A stretch of DNA of 9,472 bases from Prevotella sp. CAG:891 (lineage in GTDB: Bacteria; Bacteroidota; Bacteroidia; Bacteroidales; Bacteroidaceae): contig FR901669.1 in the NCBI GenBank assembly GCA_000437675.1, positions 711 through 10,182 on the forward strand. The letters run 5' to 3'. Shown piece after piece: positions 1-6,469 of the stretch. A program made the position numbers and the translations under genes. Under the pieces are notes generated by a model, which searched no databases, was not told the origin of the DNA, and was given only the letters and a program-made list of their open reading frames with translations. The stretch's first letter is position 1. Each line of letters starts with the position of its first letter.

Positions 1-52
1 TTCGCAGGGTGTAACTGCGAACGGCGGCTTGCTATGGGGGAATGGGCTATGG

Positions 53-79
53 AGTAATTTCAAATTGCATGAAATTACT
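53..79. other. Stem-loop downstream of ugd
   Basis: A perfect 10-bp inverted repeat (arms 53-62 and 70-79, 7-base loop) lies about 25 bases beyond the ugd stop codon. It could end or stabilise the porQ-cmk-ugd transcript, but on the minus strand the stem is followed by CCATAG rather than a T-run, so it is not a canonical intrinsic terminator. A second, shorter dyad (TTCGCAG at 1-7 and CTGCGAA at 15-21) lies further out. No gene is visible in 1-104. Confidence 0.35.
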
Positions 80-104
80 GGGAGCAGAAGCGGAGGGGGT
101 GGGG

Positions 105-1412
105 TTAGTCGCGGTGGAAGATGTCGCGGGTGTAGATTTTGTCGCGCACATCGTTGAGCGATGGATCGTAGCGGTTGGCTATGATGGCATTAGCTTGCTG
201 CTTGAAGGTGGATAGGTCGTTGATGACCTGACTGCCAAAGAAGGTGGAACCGTTGGGAAGGGTGGGTTCGTAGATAATGACTTCGGCGCCCTTGGCCTTG
301 ATGCGCTTCATGACGCCCTGAATGGACGACTGACGGAAATTGTCGGAATTTGACTTCATGGTGAGGCGATAGACACCGACTACGCAGCGTTTTTCCTGAC
401 CGGGAAGGTAGGCACTGTTGTGATAATAGTCGTAGTAGCCGGCTTTTTTCAGCACTTGGTCGGCTATGAAGTCCTTGCGGGTGCGGTTGCTCTCGACAAT
501 GGCGGTCATCATGTTTTGCGGCACGTCCTGATAGTTGGCAAGGAGTTGCTTGGTGTCTTTGGGCAGACAGTAGCCGCCGTAGCCAAAGGAGGGATTGTTG
601 TAATGCGTGCCGATGCGGGGGTCGAGGCCTACGCCCTGAATAATGGCTTGGGTGTCGAGGCCTTTGACCTCGGCATAGGTGTCGAGTTCGTTGAAGTAGC
701 TTACGCGCAGGGCCAAATAGGTGTTGGCAAAGAGCTTGACGGCCTCAGCTTCCTTCATGCCCATAAAGAGGGTGGGTATGTCGGGCTTCAAGGCGCCCTC
801 TTGCAGCAGCGAGGCAAAGGTGTGGGCGGCGGCGGTGAGGGCGGGTATGTCGGCTATGCGACGTATGGCTTCGTCTTCGGCATTGAAACGGTCGTCAGTG
901 AGGAGCTTGGGCACACCGATGATGATGCGGCTGGGGTAAAGATTGTCGTAGAGGGCTTTGCTTTCGCGCAGAAACTCGGGGGCAAAGAGCAGATTGAAAC
1001 GCGATACACCGCGAAGGGCATATTTGGCATACAAACTGCGACAGTAGCCTACGGGTATGGTGGACTTTATCACCATTACGGCGCGGGAGTTGACGCTGAG
1101 GACGAGGTCGATGACGTCTTCAATGTGATGGGTGTCGAAGTAGTTTTTGACCGGGTCGTAGTTGGTGGGCGCGGCAATGACTACGAAGTCGGCATCGGCA
1201 TAGGCTGCGGCTCCGTCGAGTGTGGCAACGAGGTTGAGGGGCTTTTCGGCCAGGTATTTTTCGATGTACTCGTCCTGTATGGGCGACTTTTTCTGATTGA
1301 TGAGGTCGACCTTTTCGGGAATAACGTCGACGGCCGTTACCTGATGATGTTGTGCTAAAAGGGTGGCTATGCTCAGTCCGACATAGCCAGTGCCTGCCAC
1401 TGCTATTTTCAT
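105..1412 (-). CDS. ugd: UDP-glucose 6-dehydrogenase
   Basis: Predicted cytoplasmic enzyme (435 aa) that oxidises UDP-glucose to UDP-glucuronate using two NAD+, a precursor for capsule, LPS or other surface glycans. The N-terminus carries the Rossmann NAD motif GTGYVGLS (residues 7-14). Further hallmarks are KSTIPVG (116-122), FAPEFLRE with the conserved Glu146, EAVKLFANTY with Lys226 and Asn230, and GGYCLPKD (279-286) holding the catalytic Cys282. The C-terminal UDP-binding domain includes VGVYRLTMKSNSDNFR. It reads like E. coli Ugd (388 aa) with insertions near residues 168-196 and 321-342, as in Bacteroidales homologues. ATG is chosen because the Rossmann strand begins at residue 2. It starts 36 bases after the cmk stop, so it is probably co-transcribed with porQ and cmk. 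A related UDP-sugar dehydrogenase is possible, but the motifs favour UDP-glucose. Confidence 0.95.
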   Translation of the reverse strand: MKIAVAGTGYVGLSIATLLAQHHQVTAVDVIPEKVDLINQKKSPIQDEYIEKYLAEKPLNLVATLDGAAAYADADFVVIAAPTNYDPVKNYFDTHHIEDVIDLVLSVNSRAVMVIKSTIPVGYCRSLYAKYALRGVSRFNLLFAPEFLRESKALYDNLYPSRIIIGVPKLLTDDRFNAEDEAIRRIADIPALTAAAHTFASLLQEGALKPDIPTLFMGMKEAEAVKLFANTYLALRVSYFNELDTYAEVKGLDTQAIIQGVGLDPRIGTHYNNPSFGYGGYCLPKDTKQLLANYQDVPQNMMTAIVESNRTRKDFIADQVLKKAGYYDYYHNSAYLPGQEKRCVVGVYRLTMKSNSDNFRQSSIQGVMKRIKAKGAEVIIYEPTLPNGSTFFGSQVINDLSTFKQQANAIIANRYDPSLNDVRDKIYTRDIFHRD

Positions 1413-1448
1413 AAACTCTGACTAATTTAGGGTTGCCACGCTAAGGGG

Positions 1449-2141
1449 CTATTCGTGTGTGTGCTCGGCAAACTGCTGCATGAGCCATGCTTTTTGTTGG
1501 GCGATGGTGAGGTTGGAGTTGTCGAGCAAAAGGGCGTCGTCGGCTTGGCGCAGGGGGGCTACAGCGCGGTGTGAATCGATGTAGTCGCGTTCCTTGACGT
1601 TGACAAGTATGTCGTCGTAGCTGACGGTTTGGCCTTTGGCGGTGAGTTCGTCGTAGCGGCGCTGTGCGCGTACTTCGGCCGAGGCGGTGACAAATATTTT
1701 GAGTTCGGCCTGGGGGAAAACAACGGTGCCTATGTCGCGGCCGTCCATGACGATGCCTTTGTCGCGGCCCATGCGTTGCTGTTGGGCGGTCATGGCTGTG
1801 CGCACAAAGGGGAGGGCTGCCACGGGGCTGACGTGTGAGCTGACTTCGAGTCCGCGAATTTCGTTTTCCACACATTCGCCGTTAAGGCAGGCTTGGGGGA
1901 GGTTGGTTTCGGGGTCGAGCTTGAAGCTGACTTCGATTTGGGGCATGAGGGCTTCGAGGCGGTCGGCCTGGATGGTGCCATCGGCATTGAACAGCTGATT
2001 GCGCAGGGCAAAGAGGGTGACGGTGCGGTACATGGCGCCGGTATCGACGTAGATGTAGCCTACTTCGCGGGCGAGGTCTTTGGCCATGGTGCTTTTGCCG
2101 CAGGATGAATGGCCGTCGATGGCCACGATTATCTTTTTCAT
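1449..2141 (-). CDS. cmk: Cytidylate kinase
   Basis: CMP/dCMP kinase (230 aa), transferring phosphate from ATP to CMP or dCMP in cytoplasmic pyrimidine nucleotide recycling. The P-loop GHSSCGKST is at residues 10-18, followed by the CMP-binding DTGAMYR (33-39), then MDGRDIGTVVFP (132-143), and the lid/substrate region RDYIDSHR (185-192). Length is typical for bacterial Cmk (about 220-230 aa). The ATG gives the expected short N-terminus ahead of the first beta strand. It lies between porQ (78 bases upstream in transcript order) and ugd (36 bases downstream). Cmk next to PorQ is, from general knowledge, a recurring arrangement in Bacteroidetes. Confidence 0.97.
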   Translation of the reverse strand: MKKIIVAIDGHSSCGKSTMAKDLAREVGYIYVDTGAMYRTVTLFALRNQLFNADGTIQADRLEALMPQIEVSFKLDPETNLPQACLNGECVENEIRGLEVSSHVSPVAALPFVRTAMTAQQQRMGRDKGIVMDGRDIGTVVFPQAELKIFVTASAEVRAQRRYDELTAKGQTVSYDDILVNVKERDYIDSHRAVAPLRQADDALLLDNSNLTIAQQKAWLMQQFAEHTHE

Positions 2142-2154
2142 ACGAATAGATGTA

Positions 2155-2181
2155 TTATCGGAAAGGGTTCGTTATCGGAAA
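2155..2181. repeat. Two 10-bp direct repeats in the porQ-cmk gap
   Basis: TTATCGGAAA occurs at 2155-2164 and again at 2172-2181, with a 17-base period, 14 bases upstream of the cmk start in transcript direction (TTTCCGATAA as read on the minus strand). It may be a small local duplication or a paired protein site. Nothing else in the sequence gives it a role. Confidence 0.4.
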
Positions 2182-2219
2182 TGGTTTGAAATGAGAGGGT
2201 GAAAAAAGGAGGGGGAGGC

Positions 2220-3230
2220 TTAAAGGGTGTAGCCGGCATTGAACATGAGGGAGTTGCCTGCCTGATGGTAGCGGGCAAAGGTGGCACCGAACTTGAAGCG
2301 CTTGAGGGTGAGTCCGCCACCTATCGAAAGGCCGGCCATGTGTGATGAGCCGGAGGCTTTGAGTTCGTAGGCGCGGCGGAAGTTGTAGCCGAGCGAGAAG
2401 TAAAGGTAGTCGGTGGGGAGAACGTCGATGCCGACGACGAGGTGATTGAGGAATTTTTTGGTGAAGCTCAAATCGTCTTTTTTCTCGCCATATTCGTTGG
2501 TTTCGTCATCGGGCAGGGCAAAATAGCTCGACTTCCACCGGGTGAGGTCGGTGAGCGTGATGTGAAGACGAATGGGCAGATGGGCCATTCCTTTGGTAAA
2601 GCCAAAGGCAAGGGTGAAGGGCAGATGGGTGCGTATGCCTCCGTCGTAAGCTTTGAGCTGCGTACCGATGTTCTGTGCGGCCAGCGAAAGCGAGAGGTCG
2701 CCTTCTTCGTCGTAATAGTTGAGTCCGAGGTCGACGGCAAGTGCCATGCTGGAGTAGTCGGCCAGTCCGGAATAAATGAACTTGAGGTTGGCACCACCGG
2801 TCCAGCGGTCGCTGAAGAGATAGCTGTAGCCGGTGCCGACGATGATGTCCTTTGCCTTGAATTCGCCGGTAACCTGTCCGGTTTCGTCGGTTTCGTCGAA
2901 GCTTCCGTAATTCATGTACTGTATGCCAGCTGCCATGGTGTGACGTTCGCCGAAGGCTTTGGTGAAATGGGCTCCCATCCAGCTGCTTCCGGCATGATAT
3001 GTCATAAAGTTTAGGCCGAAGGAAAGGTCGTCTGCATTGGCATAAAGTGCCGGATTGGCCCAACCTACAGTGGGGTCGGCTTCAATCAGGCTGACATTCA
3101 CGCCCCCCAGGGCTGCTGTGTGGGACGACACGGGCATACGCACGGCATTGAACGAGGAGGAATACTCCTGGCACAGGCCGAACAGGGGCAGAAGGCCGAA
3201 CATGAGTGTGCAGAATAACTTTATTTTCAT
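2220..3230 (-). CDS. porQ: PorQ-like outer-membrane protein of type IX secretion
   Basis: Predicted outer-membrane beta-barrel protein (336 aa) of the PorQ family. In Porphyromonas gingivalis PorQ belongs to the PorU-PorV-PorQ-PorZ complex, which cleaves the C-terminal signal of secreted cargo and attaches the cargo to anionic LPS. A signal peptide is visible at residues 1-20 (Lys2/Lys4, hydrophobic core, likely cut after GLC before QEY). The mature N-terminus has the family-typical SSHTAALGGVNVSLIEADP and WANPALY (about 35-63). The rest alternates polar and aromatic/glycine-rich strands such as GTGYSYLF and SLGYNFRRAY, and ends in a strand NAGYTL, as expected for a barrel. Length matches the family (about 330-350). 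Cys20 is not in a proper lipobox, so a lipoprotein is unlikely. It is the first gene of the minus-strand set with cmk and ugd. Confidence 0.88.
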   Translation of the reverse strand: MKIKLFCTLMFGLLPLFGLCQEYSSSFNAVRMPVSSHTAALGGVNVSLIEADPTVGWANPALYANADDLSFGLNFMTYHAGSSWMGAHFTKAFGERHTMAAGIQYMNYGSFDETDETGQVTGEFKAKDIIVGTGYSYLFSDRWTGGANLKFIYSGLADYSSMALAVDLGLNYYDEEGDLSLSLAAQNIGTQLKAYDGGIRTHLPFTLAFGFTKGMAHLPIRLHITLTDLTRWKSSYFALPDDETNEYGEKKDDLSFTKKFLNHLVVGIDVLPTDYLYFSLGYNFRRAYELKASGSSHMAGLSIGGGLTLKRFKFGATFARYHQAGNSLMFNAGYTL

Positions 3231-3251
3231 TTAAGTTTTGATTTTTGTGCC

Positions 3252-3259
3252 CAAAGGTA
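3252..3259 (-). promoter_or_regulatory. Candidate -7 promoter box for porQ-cmk-ugd
   Basis: On the minus strand these bases read TACCTTTG, an exact match to the Bacteroidetes -7 consensus TAnnTTTG. It lies 21 bases upstream of the porQ ATG, which would give a leader of roughly 15 bases. No TTTG or TTG is found at the -33 position 19-21 bases upstream, so the call rests on the -7 box and its position. Confidence 0.5.
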
Positions 3260-3279
3260 GTAAGAAAAAATTTATTTGC

Positions 3280-3303
3280 CGTATCTTTGTTCACACAAAT
3301 ACG
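3280..3303 (+). promoter_or_regulatory. Candidate -7 box within a dyad
   Basis: TATCTTTG at 3282-3289 matches the Bacteroidetes -7 consensus on the plus strand, without a clear -33 element. It sits in an inverted repeat: CGTA (3280-3283) and TTTGT (3286-3290) pair with ACAAA (3295-3299) and TACG (3300-3303), with a 2-base bulge. The dyad would cover the start point of a rightward transcript and lies about 20 bases upstream of the porQ -7 box, so it could be an operator for one or both directions. Confidence 0.35.
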
Positions 3304-3315
3304 ACTGATGCTGAA

Positions 3316-3387
3316 ATGAATAAAGCTGCGGGTGGTTCGAAAAAGACTGAAGTTTTTTTCGCCCTGAAAGAAATAGAAGTCGTCTAA
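3316..3387 (+). CDS. Possible 23-residue small ORF
   Basis: An ATG at 3316 opens a 23-codon frame, MNKAAGGSKKTEVFFALKEI followed by EVV, ending at TAA 3385-3387. It lies about 27 bases downstream of the plus-strand -7 box, a plausible leader distance. Its last three codons and stop come from the left arm of the palindromic element (GAAGTCGTCTAA). No family is recognised. It may be a leader peptide, a tiny gene or chance; no homology can be judged here. Confidence 0.18.
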   Translation: MNKAAGGSKKTEVFFALKEIEVV

Positions 3388-3568
3388 ACTTTTCTGACGA
3401 AGATTTGATATGGAGATTTATCTCTTCTAAATTCAATCTTCACCTTTCTTTTTGGCCGTTTCTTGACCTTTCATCAGTCGTGTAGCTCGCTACACTCCTT
3501 CTTCAAGGCCCAAAAACGCCTCAAAAATTAAGGCAAATCTTGAATTTCATAAAAGTTCAGACGACTTC
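3376..3568. repeat. 193-bp imperfect palindromic element
   Basis: The outer arms 3376-3393 and 3551-3568 are inverted repeats of 18 bases with one mismatch. Inside them, 3429-3479 and 3496-3547 are also largely complementary: AAATTCAA (3429-3436) pairs with TTGAATTT (3540-3547), followed by GGCCGTTTCTTGACCTT against AAGGCCCAAAAACGCC with some mismatches. The centre is the perfect dyad GTGTAGCTCGCTACAC (3480-3495). About 35 unpaired bases on the left side include a small dyad GAGAT/ATCTC (3413-3424). An ATA triplet flanks both ends (3373-3375, 3569-3571), compatible with a short target duplication but weak. There is no ORF inside. It resembles a MITE or a dispersed intergenic hairpin repeat, and as RNA it would form one long hairpin in the tonB leader. 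The family is not identified. Confidence 0.75.
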
Positions 3569-3667
3569 ATAATTTCGTTTTGGCTGTAGCGGTTTGGATG
3601 AAAATTATTTCGAGCAGCCGCTTCATTGAACTTTTCCGACAGCTATTATGGTTTTAAATAAATAAAC

Positions 3668-4468
3668 GTGCGTTCATCCGAATTATTATCTAAGGAATGG
3701 TGTGATATTGTTTTTGAACATCGCAACCGAGATTATGGTGCCTACCGTCTCCGACAACGGGCAGGCGCCCGATACAGATATGCCTTGATAGTAGTGGTGG
3801 GAGGCTTTTTACTGACTGCGACTGCTGCGGTGGGTACGGCTGTGTACGTAAGATACATGATGCAGCGCGAAACGGTGAATGCTGAGGATTTGCTCAACGA
3901 ACTGAAACCGACCAACCTGAAAGAGGGTTACAAAATGCACTTTGTGCAAACGGCGCGGCTGGCTCCGCGAATTTCGATGGGGCCGGGGGCTACGCAGGGT
4001 ACTCCCGAAATTGTGGAGGGTAATCCTGAAACGAAAATCATTGGCATTAAGGATAAATTTATCTTCGAACCCGACGAGAACCTAATTATCACGCCTATCG
4101 AGGAGGAAACAAGGGCGCACGATTCGACCTTGCCGCTGGCTAAACAAAAAATTGTGCCTACGGAGGTGGTGAAGCAACTTCCGGAATTTCCGGGGGGTGC
4201 GCAGCGGTTTATGAAATGGCTTAACGACCACATTGTGTATCCGCAGCGTTGCCTTGACCTGAGACAGGAGGGCGAGGTGTCGATGAGTTTCGTTGTGGGT
4301 ACTGATGGGTATGCACAGGATTTGGAAGTGAAAGGGGCTTTCGATGCCGAAATTTATCGTACCATCAAAAATGCCTTTTCGCGTATGCCAAAATGGCAAC
4401 CGGGTAAAAACGAACAGGGTGAACTGACGCCGGTGAAAATTACGGTACCCATTAAGTTTCATCTGTAA
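3668..4468 (+). CDS. TonB-family energy transducer
   Basis: Inner-membrane protein (266 aa) expected to pass proton-motive energy from an ExbB/ExbD motor to TonB-dependent outer-membrane receptors. Residues 1-37 are a cytoplasmic segment of the kind seen in Bacteroidetes TonB homologues (SKEWCDIVFEHRNRDYGAYRLR, near residues 8-29). One membrane helix spans about 38-63. A periplasmic linker follows, and a TonB C-terminal domain covers about 170-266, with EFPGG, a tryptophan at 184, IVYP, GEVSMSFVV, DG, MPKWQPG and PIKFHL. The start is GTG: an in-frame TAA lies 9 bases upstream, and the next Met is after the membrane helix (residue 64). The sequence before it (TAAATAAATAAAC) is AT-rich, as usual for Bacteroidetes starts. 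No exbB or exbD is nearby, so its partner is encoded elsewhere. Confidence 0.88.
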   Translation: MRSSELLSKEWCDIVFEHRNRDYGAYRLRQRAGARYRYALIVVVGGFLLTATAAVGTAVYVRYMMQRETVNAEDLLNELKPTNLKEGYKMHFVQTARLAPRISMGPGATQGTPEIVEGNPETKIIGIKDKFIFEPDENLIITPIEEETRAHDSTLPLAKQKIVPTEVVKQLPEFPGGAQRFMKWLNDHIVYPQRCLDLRQEGEVSMSFVVGTDGYAQDLEVKGAFDAEIYRTIKNAFSRMPKWQPGKNEQGELTPVKITVPIKFHL

Positions 4469-4471
4469 AAC

Positions 4472-4495
4472 GGAAAAGGGTTTTCCTTGACTGAC
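4472..4495 (+). promoter_or_regulatory. Small hairpin plus TTGACTGAC site in the ispH leader
   Basis: In the 55-base gap after the tonB gene, GGAAAA (4472-4477) and TTTTCC (4481-4486) form a 6-bp hairpin with a 3-base loop and no T-run, so it is not a terminator. The next bases, TTGACTGAC (4487-4495), match exactly the core of the three 21-bp repeats upstream of the prenyl synthase. The short gap suggests that tonB and ispH are co-transcribed. Confidence 0.3.
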
Positions 4496-4523
4496 TAACT
4501 GCTTCTGACAACAAGAGTACATT

Positions 4524-5384
4524 ATGCTAAATATTGAAATTGATGCTTCATCGGGGTTCTGCTTCGGGGTGACTACGGCCATCAGTAAAGCTGAAGAGGA
4601 ACTGGCTACGGCCGACAACTTGTGTTGCCTGGGCGACATCGTGCACAACGGCAGCGAATGTGAACGCTTGCATGCCTTGGGGCTGCGAACCATTAACCAC
4701 GATGAACTGAAACTGCTGAAACACGGCACTAAGGTGCTGCTTCGCGCACATGGTGAACCGCCGGCAACTTATGCCTTGGCGCAGGAAAGGGGCATCTGCA
4801 TCATTGATGCTACTTGCCCGGTGGTGTTGCAACTGCAAAGGCGCATCAAAAAGGTGTACTCGGAGCCTAACCATCCGCAAATCGTGATTTACGGAAAAAG
4901 AGGACATGCCGAGGTGCTGGGACTGGTGGGACAGACGCAGGGCGAGGCGGTTGTGATTGAATGCGTCGAAGAGGCGGAACAACTCGACTTTTCAAAACCG
5001 ATTGCGCTGTTTTCGCAAACTACGAAACCGCTTGAGGGTTTCCAACAGGTGGTGGACTACATCACTGAACACATGGTGAATCCGGCCGACTTCCGCTCGT
5101 TCGACACCATTTGCCGACAGGTGGCTAACCGACTGCCGAACATCCGCACATTTGCTTCGAAACATGACGTGGTGGTGTTCGTTTGCGGACTGAAAAGTTC
5201 GAACGGACGGGTGCTTTACGAGGCTTGCCGCCAGGTGAATCCGCGCTCGTATCTGGTTGACAATCCTGAGGCTATTCACCGCGAATGGTTTGAGGGGACT
5301 AACAGCGTGGGCATTTGTGGGGCTACGTCTACGCCCAAATGGCTCATGGAAAATTGCCGAAACCGCATTGAGAGTTTTCAGTAA
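4524..5384 (+). CDS. ispH: 4-hydroxy-3-methylbut-2-enyl diphosphate reductase
   Basis: IspH (LytB), 286 aa, a cytoplasmic [4Fe-4S] enzyme that reduces HMBPP to isopentenyl and dimethylallyl diphosphate, the last step of the MEP pathway. The three cluster ligands are in their family contexts: Cys13 in GFCFGV, Cys98 in DATCPVV and Cys197 in TICRQVANR. Substrate-binding residues are present: His41 (DIVHN), His76 (RAHGEPP), His128 and Glu130 (GHAEV), the QTT motif (165-167), SSN (225-227) and Ser269 in ATSTPKWL. Length is typical. The ATG places Cys13 at the usual distance from the N-terminus. The next gene is a prenyl diphosphate synthase that uses the IspH products. In many Bacteroidetes ispH follows cmk; here it lies on the opposite strand, 1.3 kb from porQ. 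Confidence 0.97.
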   Translation: MLNIEIDASSGFCFGVTTAISKAEEELATADNLCCLGDIVHNGSECERLHALGLRTINHDELKLLKHGTKVLLRAHGEPPATYALAQERGICIIDATCPVVLQLQRRIKKVYSEPNHPQIVIYGKRGHAEVLGLVGQTQGEAVVIECVEEAEQLDFSKPIALFSQTTKPLEGFQQVVDYITEHMVNPADFRSFDTICRQVANRLPNIRTFASKHDVVVFVCGLKSSNGRVLYEACRQVNPRSYLVDNPEAIHREWFEGTNSVGICGATSTPKWLMENCRNRIESFQ

Positions 5385-5408
5385 CACGCGGAATGGACGG
5401 TGGAAGGA

Positions 5409-5471
5409 TTTGACTGACATTTCATTTGTTTTGACTGACATTTTCCTTTCTTTGACTGACATTTCATAAAT
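5409..5471. repeat. Three 21-bp tandem repeats upstream of the prenyl synthase
   Basis: TTTGACTGACATTT occurs at 5409-5422, 5430-5443 and 5451-5464, exactly 21 bases apart each time, with T-rich variable spacers of 7 bases. A 21-bp period is two helical turns, so the conserved cores face the same side of the DNA, as in arrays of regulator sites. The array ends 27 bases before the start codon at 5499. A weak -7-like TAAATTCG (5467-5474) overlaps the last unit. It could equally be a simple minisatellite. Confidence 0.7.
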
Positions 5472-5498
5472 TCGTAAACAACAATAAACCTACGATCT

Positions 5499-6455
5499 AT
5501 GCTCGACACCATCAATAAGGCACTTGCTGCCGTTGACTACCCCACTCAGCCTGTGGGACTTTACGAACCTATCAGCTATGTGCTCGACATGGGGGGCAAA
5601 CGCTTGCGCCCTACGTTGCTGCTCATGGCTTACAGCTTGTACAAAAATGACTTCGAAACGGCTATGCCGGCTGCCATCGGTATCGAAACTTACCATAACC
5701 ATACGTTGCTGCACGATGACTTGATGGATAACGCGGATATGCGCCGCGGACGGGCTACGGTGCATAAAAAATGGAACGATAACACGGCTATCCTTTCGGG
5801 CGATACCATGCTGATTATGGCTTTCCGCCATTTCATGAATTGCCAAAATGAACGTACGCCTGAGGTGCTCGAACTGTTTGCTCGCACGGCACAGGAAATT
5901 TGCGAAGGACAACAGTATGATGTGAACTTCGAAACGCGCACTGATGTGACCGAGGCTGAATACATCGAAATGATACGACTGAAAACTTCGGTGCTGCTGG
6001 CTTGTGCTGCCAAGGCGGGGGCGTTGCTGGCAGGGGCTCCGAACGAGGATGCAGAAATGCTGTATCGTTTTGCTGAAAAGGTGGGATTGGCCTTCCAGCT
6101 TCAGGACGATTACCTGGATGTGTATGGCGATCCGGCTGTGTTTGGCAAAAAAATCGGGGGCGACATTCTTTGTGGCAAAAAGACGTTTTTGCTCATCAAT
6201 GCCCTGGAGCGTGCTGACGAGGCTACGCGTAACCGTTTGCTGGCACTCATCGAAGACCATAACTTGCCGGCCGAAGAAAAAATTGCTTCGGTGACCGACA
6301 TTTACAACCAATTGAACATTCCTTCGGTGACGCTCGAGGCTATCAACGCTTTCTATGCCGAGGCTCACAGCGAAATTGCGAAGTTGAGTTTGCCCGAATC
6401 GCAATGGTTGCCGCTTTGGGAATATGCTTCGTCGCTGCTGGGACGCAAAAAATAA
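5499..6455 (+). CDS. Polyprenyl diphosphate synthase (trans-isoprenyl type)
   Basis: Cytoplasmic head-to-tail prenyltransferase (318 aa) that condenses isopentenyl diphosphate with allylic diphosphates. GGKRLRP (32-38) binds IPP phosphate. The first aspartate-rich motif is DDLMD (73-77) with the downstream RRGR (82-85), and the second is DDYLD (203-207) in FQLQDDYLDVYGD. A conserved Lys228 sits in GKKTF. The first motif is the plain DDxxD form without the two-residue insertion of bacterial FPP synthases, so a geranylgeranyl or longer product is possible, but chain length cannot be fixed from sequence; the residues at -5 and -4 are His68 and Thr69. It follows ispH by 114 bases in the same direction, making an isoprenoid pair. 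Annotation as FPP/GGPP synthase or as an octaprenyl-type synthase would both be guesses. Confidence 0.92.
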   Translation: MLDTINKALAAVDYPTQPVGLYEPISYVLDMGGKRLRPTLLLMAYSLYKNDFETAMPAAIGIETYHNHTLLHDDLMDNADMRRGRATVHKKWNDNTAILSGDTMLIMAFRHFMNCQNERTPEVLELFARTAQEICEGQQYDVNFETRTDVTEAEYIEMIRLKTSVLLACAAKAGALLAGAPNEDAEMLYRFAEKVGLAFQLQDDYLDVYGDPAVFGKKIGGDILCGKKTFLLINALERADEATRNRLLALIEDHNLPAEEKIASVTDIYNQLNIPSVTLEAINAFYAEAHSEIAKLSLPESQWLPLWEYASSLLGRKK

Positions 6456-6469
6456 GGTGATTTCAGTGT

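Larger units (their letters stand above)
3231..3667. other. Divergent intergenic region between porQ and tonB
   Basis: This 437-base gap holds the leaders of two divergent transcripts. From left to right it contains a minus-strand -7 box (3252-3259), a plus-strand -7 box inside a dyad (3280-3303), a possible 23-codon ORF (3316-3387), a small dyad CGAAAAA/TTTTTCG (3338-3361), the large palindromic element (3376-3568), and an AT-rich stretch before the GTG of the tonB gene. In that last stretch TTG at 3626-3628 and TATGGTTTT at 3647-3655 are a poor promoter match. No long ORF is supported. Confidence 0.6.

Noticed and set aside
420..1358. 312-codon plus-strand frame opposite ugd
   Set aside because: It lies wholly antisense to ugd, whose catalytic and cofactor motifs are complete. 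The predicted protein is a Gly/Val-rich low-quality sequence with no recognisable motif.
2138..2320. 60-codon minus-strand frame across the porQ-cmk gap
   Set aside because: It overlaps the end of porQ in another frame and shows no initiation signal or family resemblance.
3169..3230. PorQ as a lipoprotein
   Set aside because: Cys20 is preceded by FGL rather than a lipobox with small residues at -1; an ordinary signal peptidase I site after GLC fits better.
4992..5462. 156-codon minus-strand frame beginning with three MSVK repeats
   Set aside because: The repeated MSVK is just the 21-bp tandem repeat read backwards, and the rest is antisense to ispH.
5409..5471. CRISPR array
   Set aside because: Only three units with a 14-base core and 7-base spacers, far too short for CRISPR repeats and spacers, and no cas genes nearby.
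5490..6404. 304-codon minus-strand frame opposite the prenyl synthase
   Set aside because: It is antisense to a gene with both aspartate-rich motifs intact, and its translation shows no domain; a codon-bias shadow.
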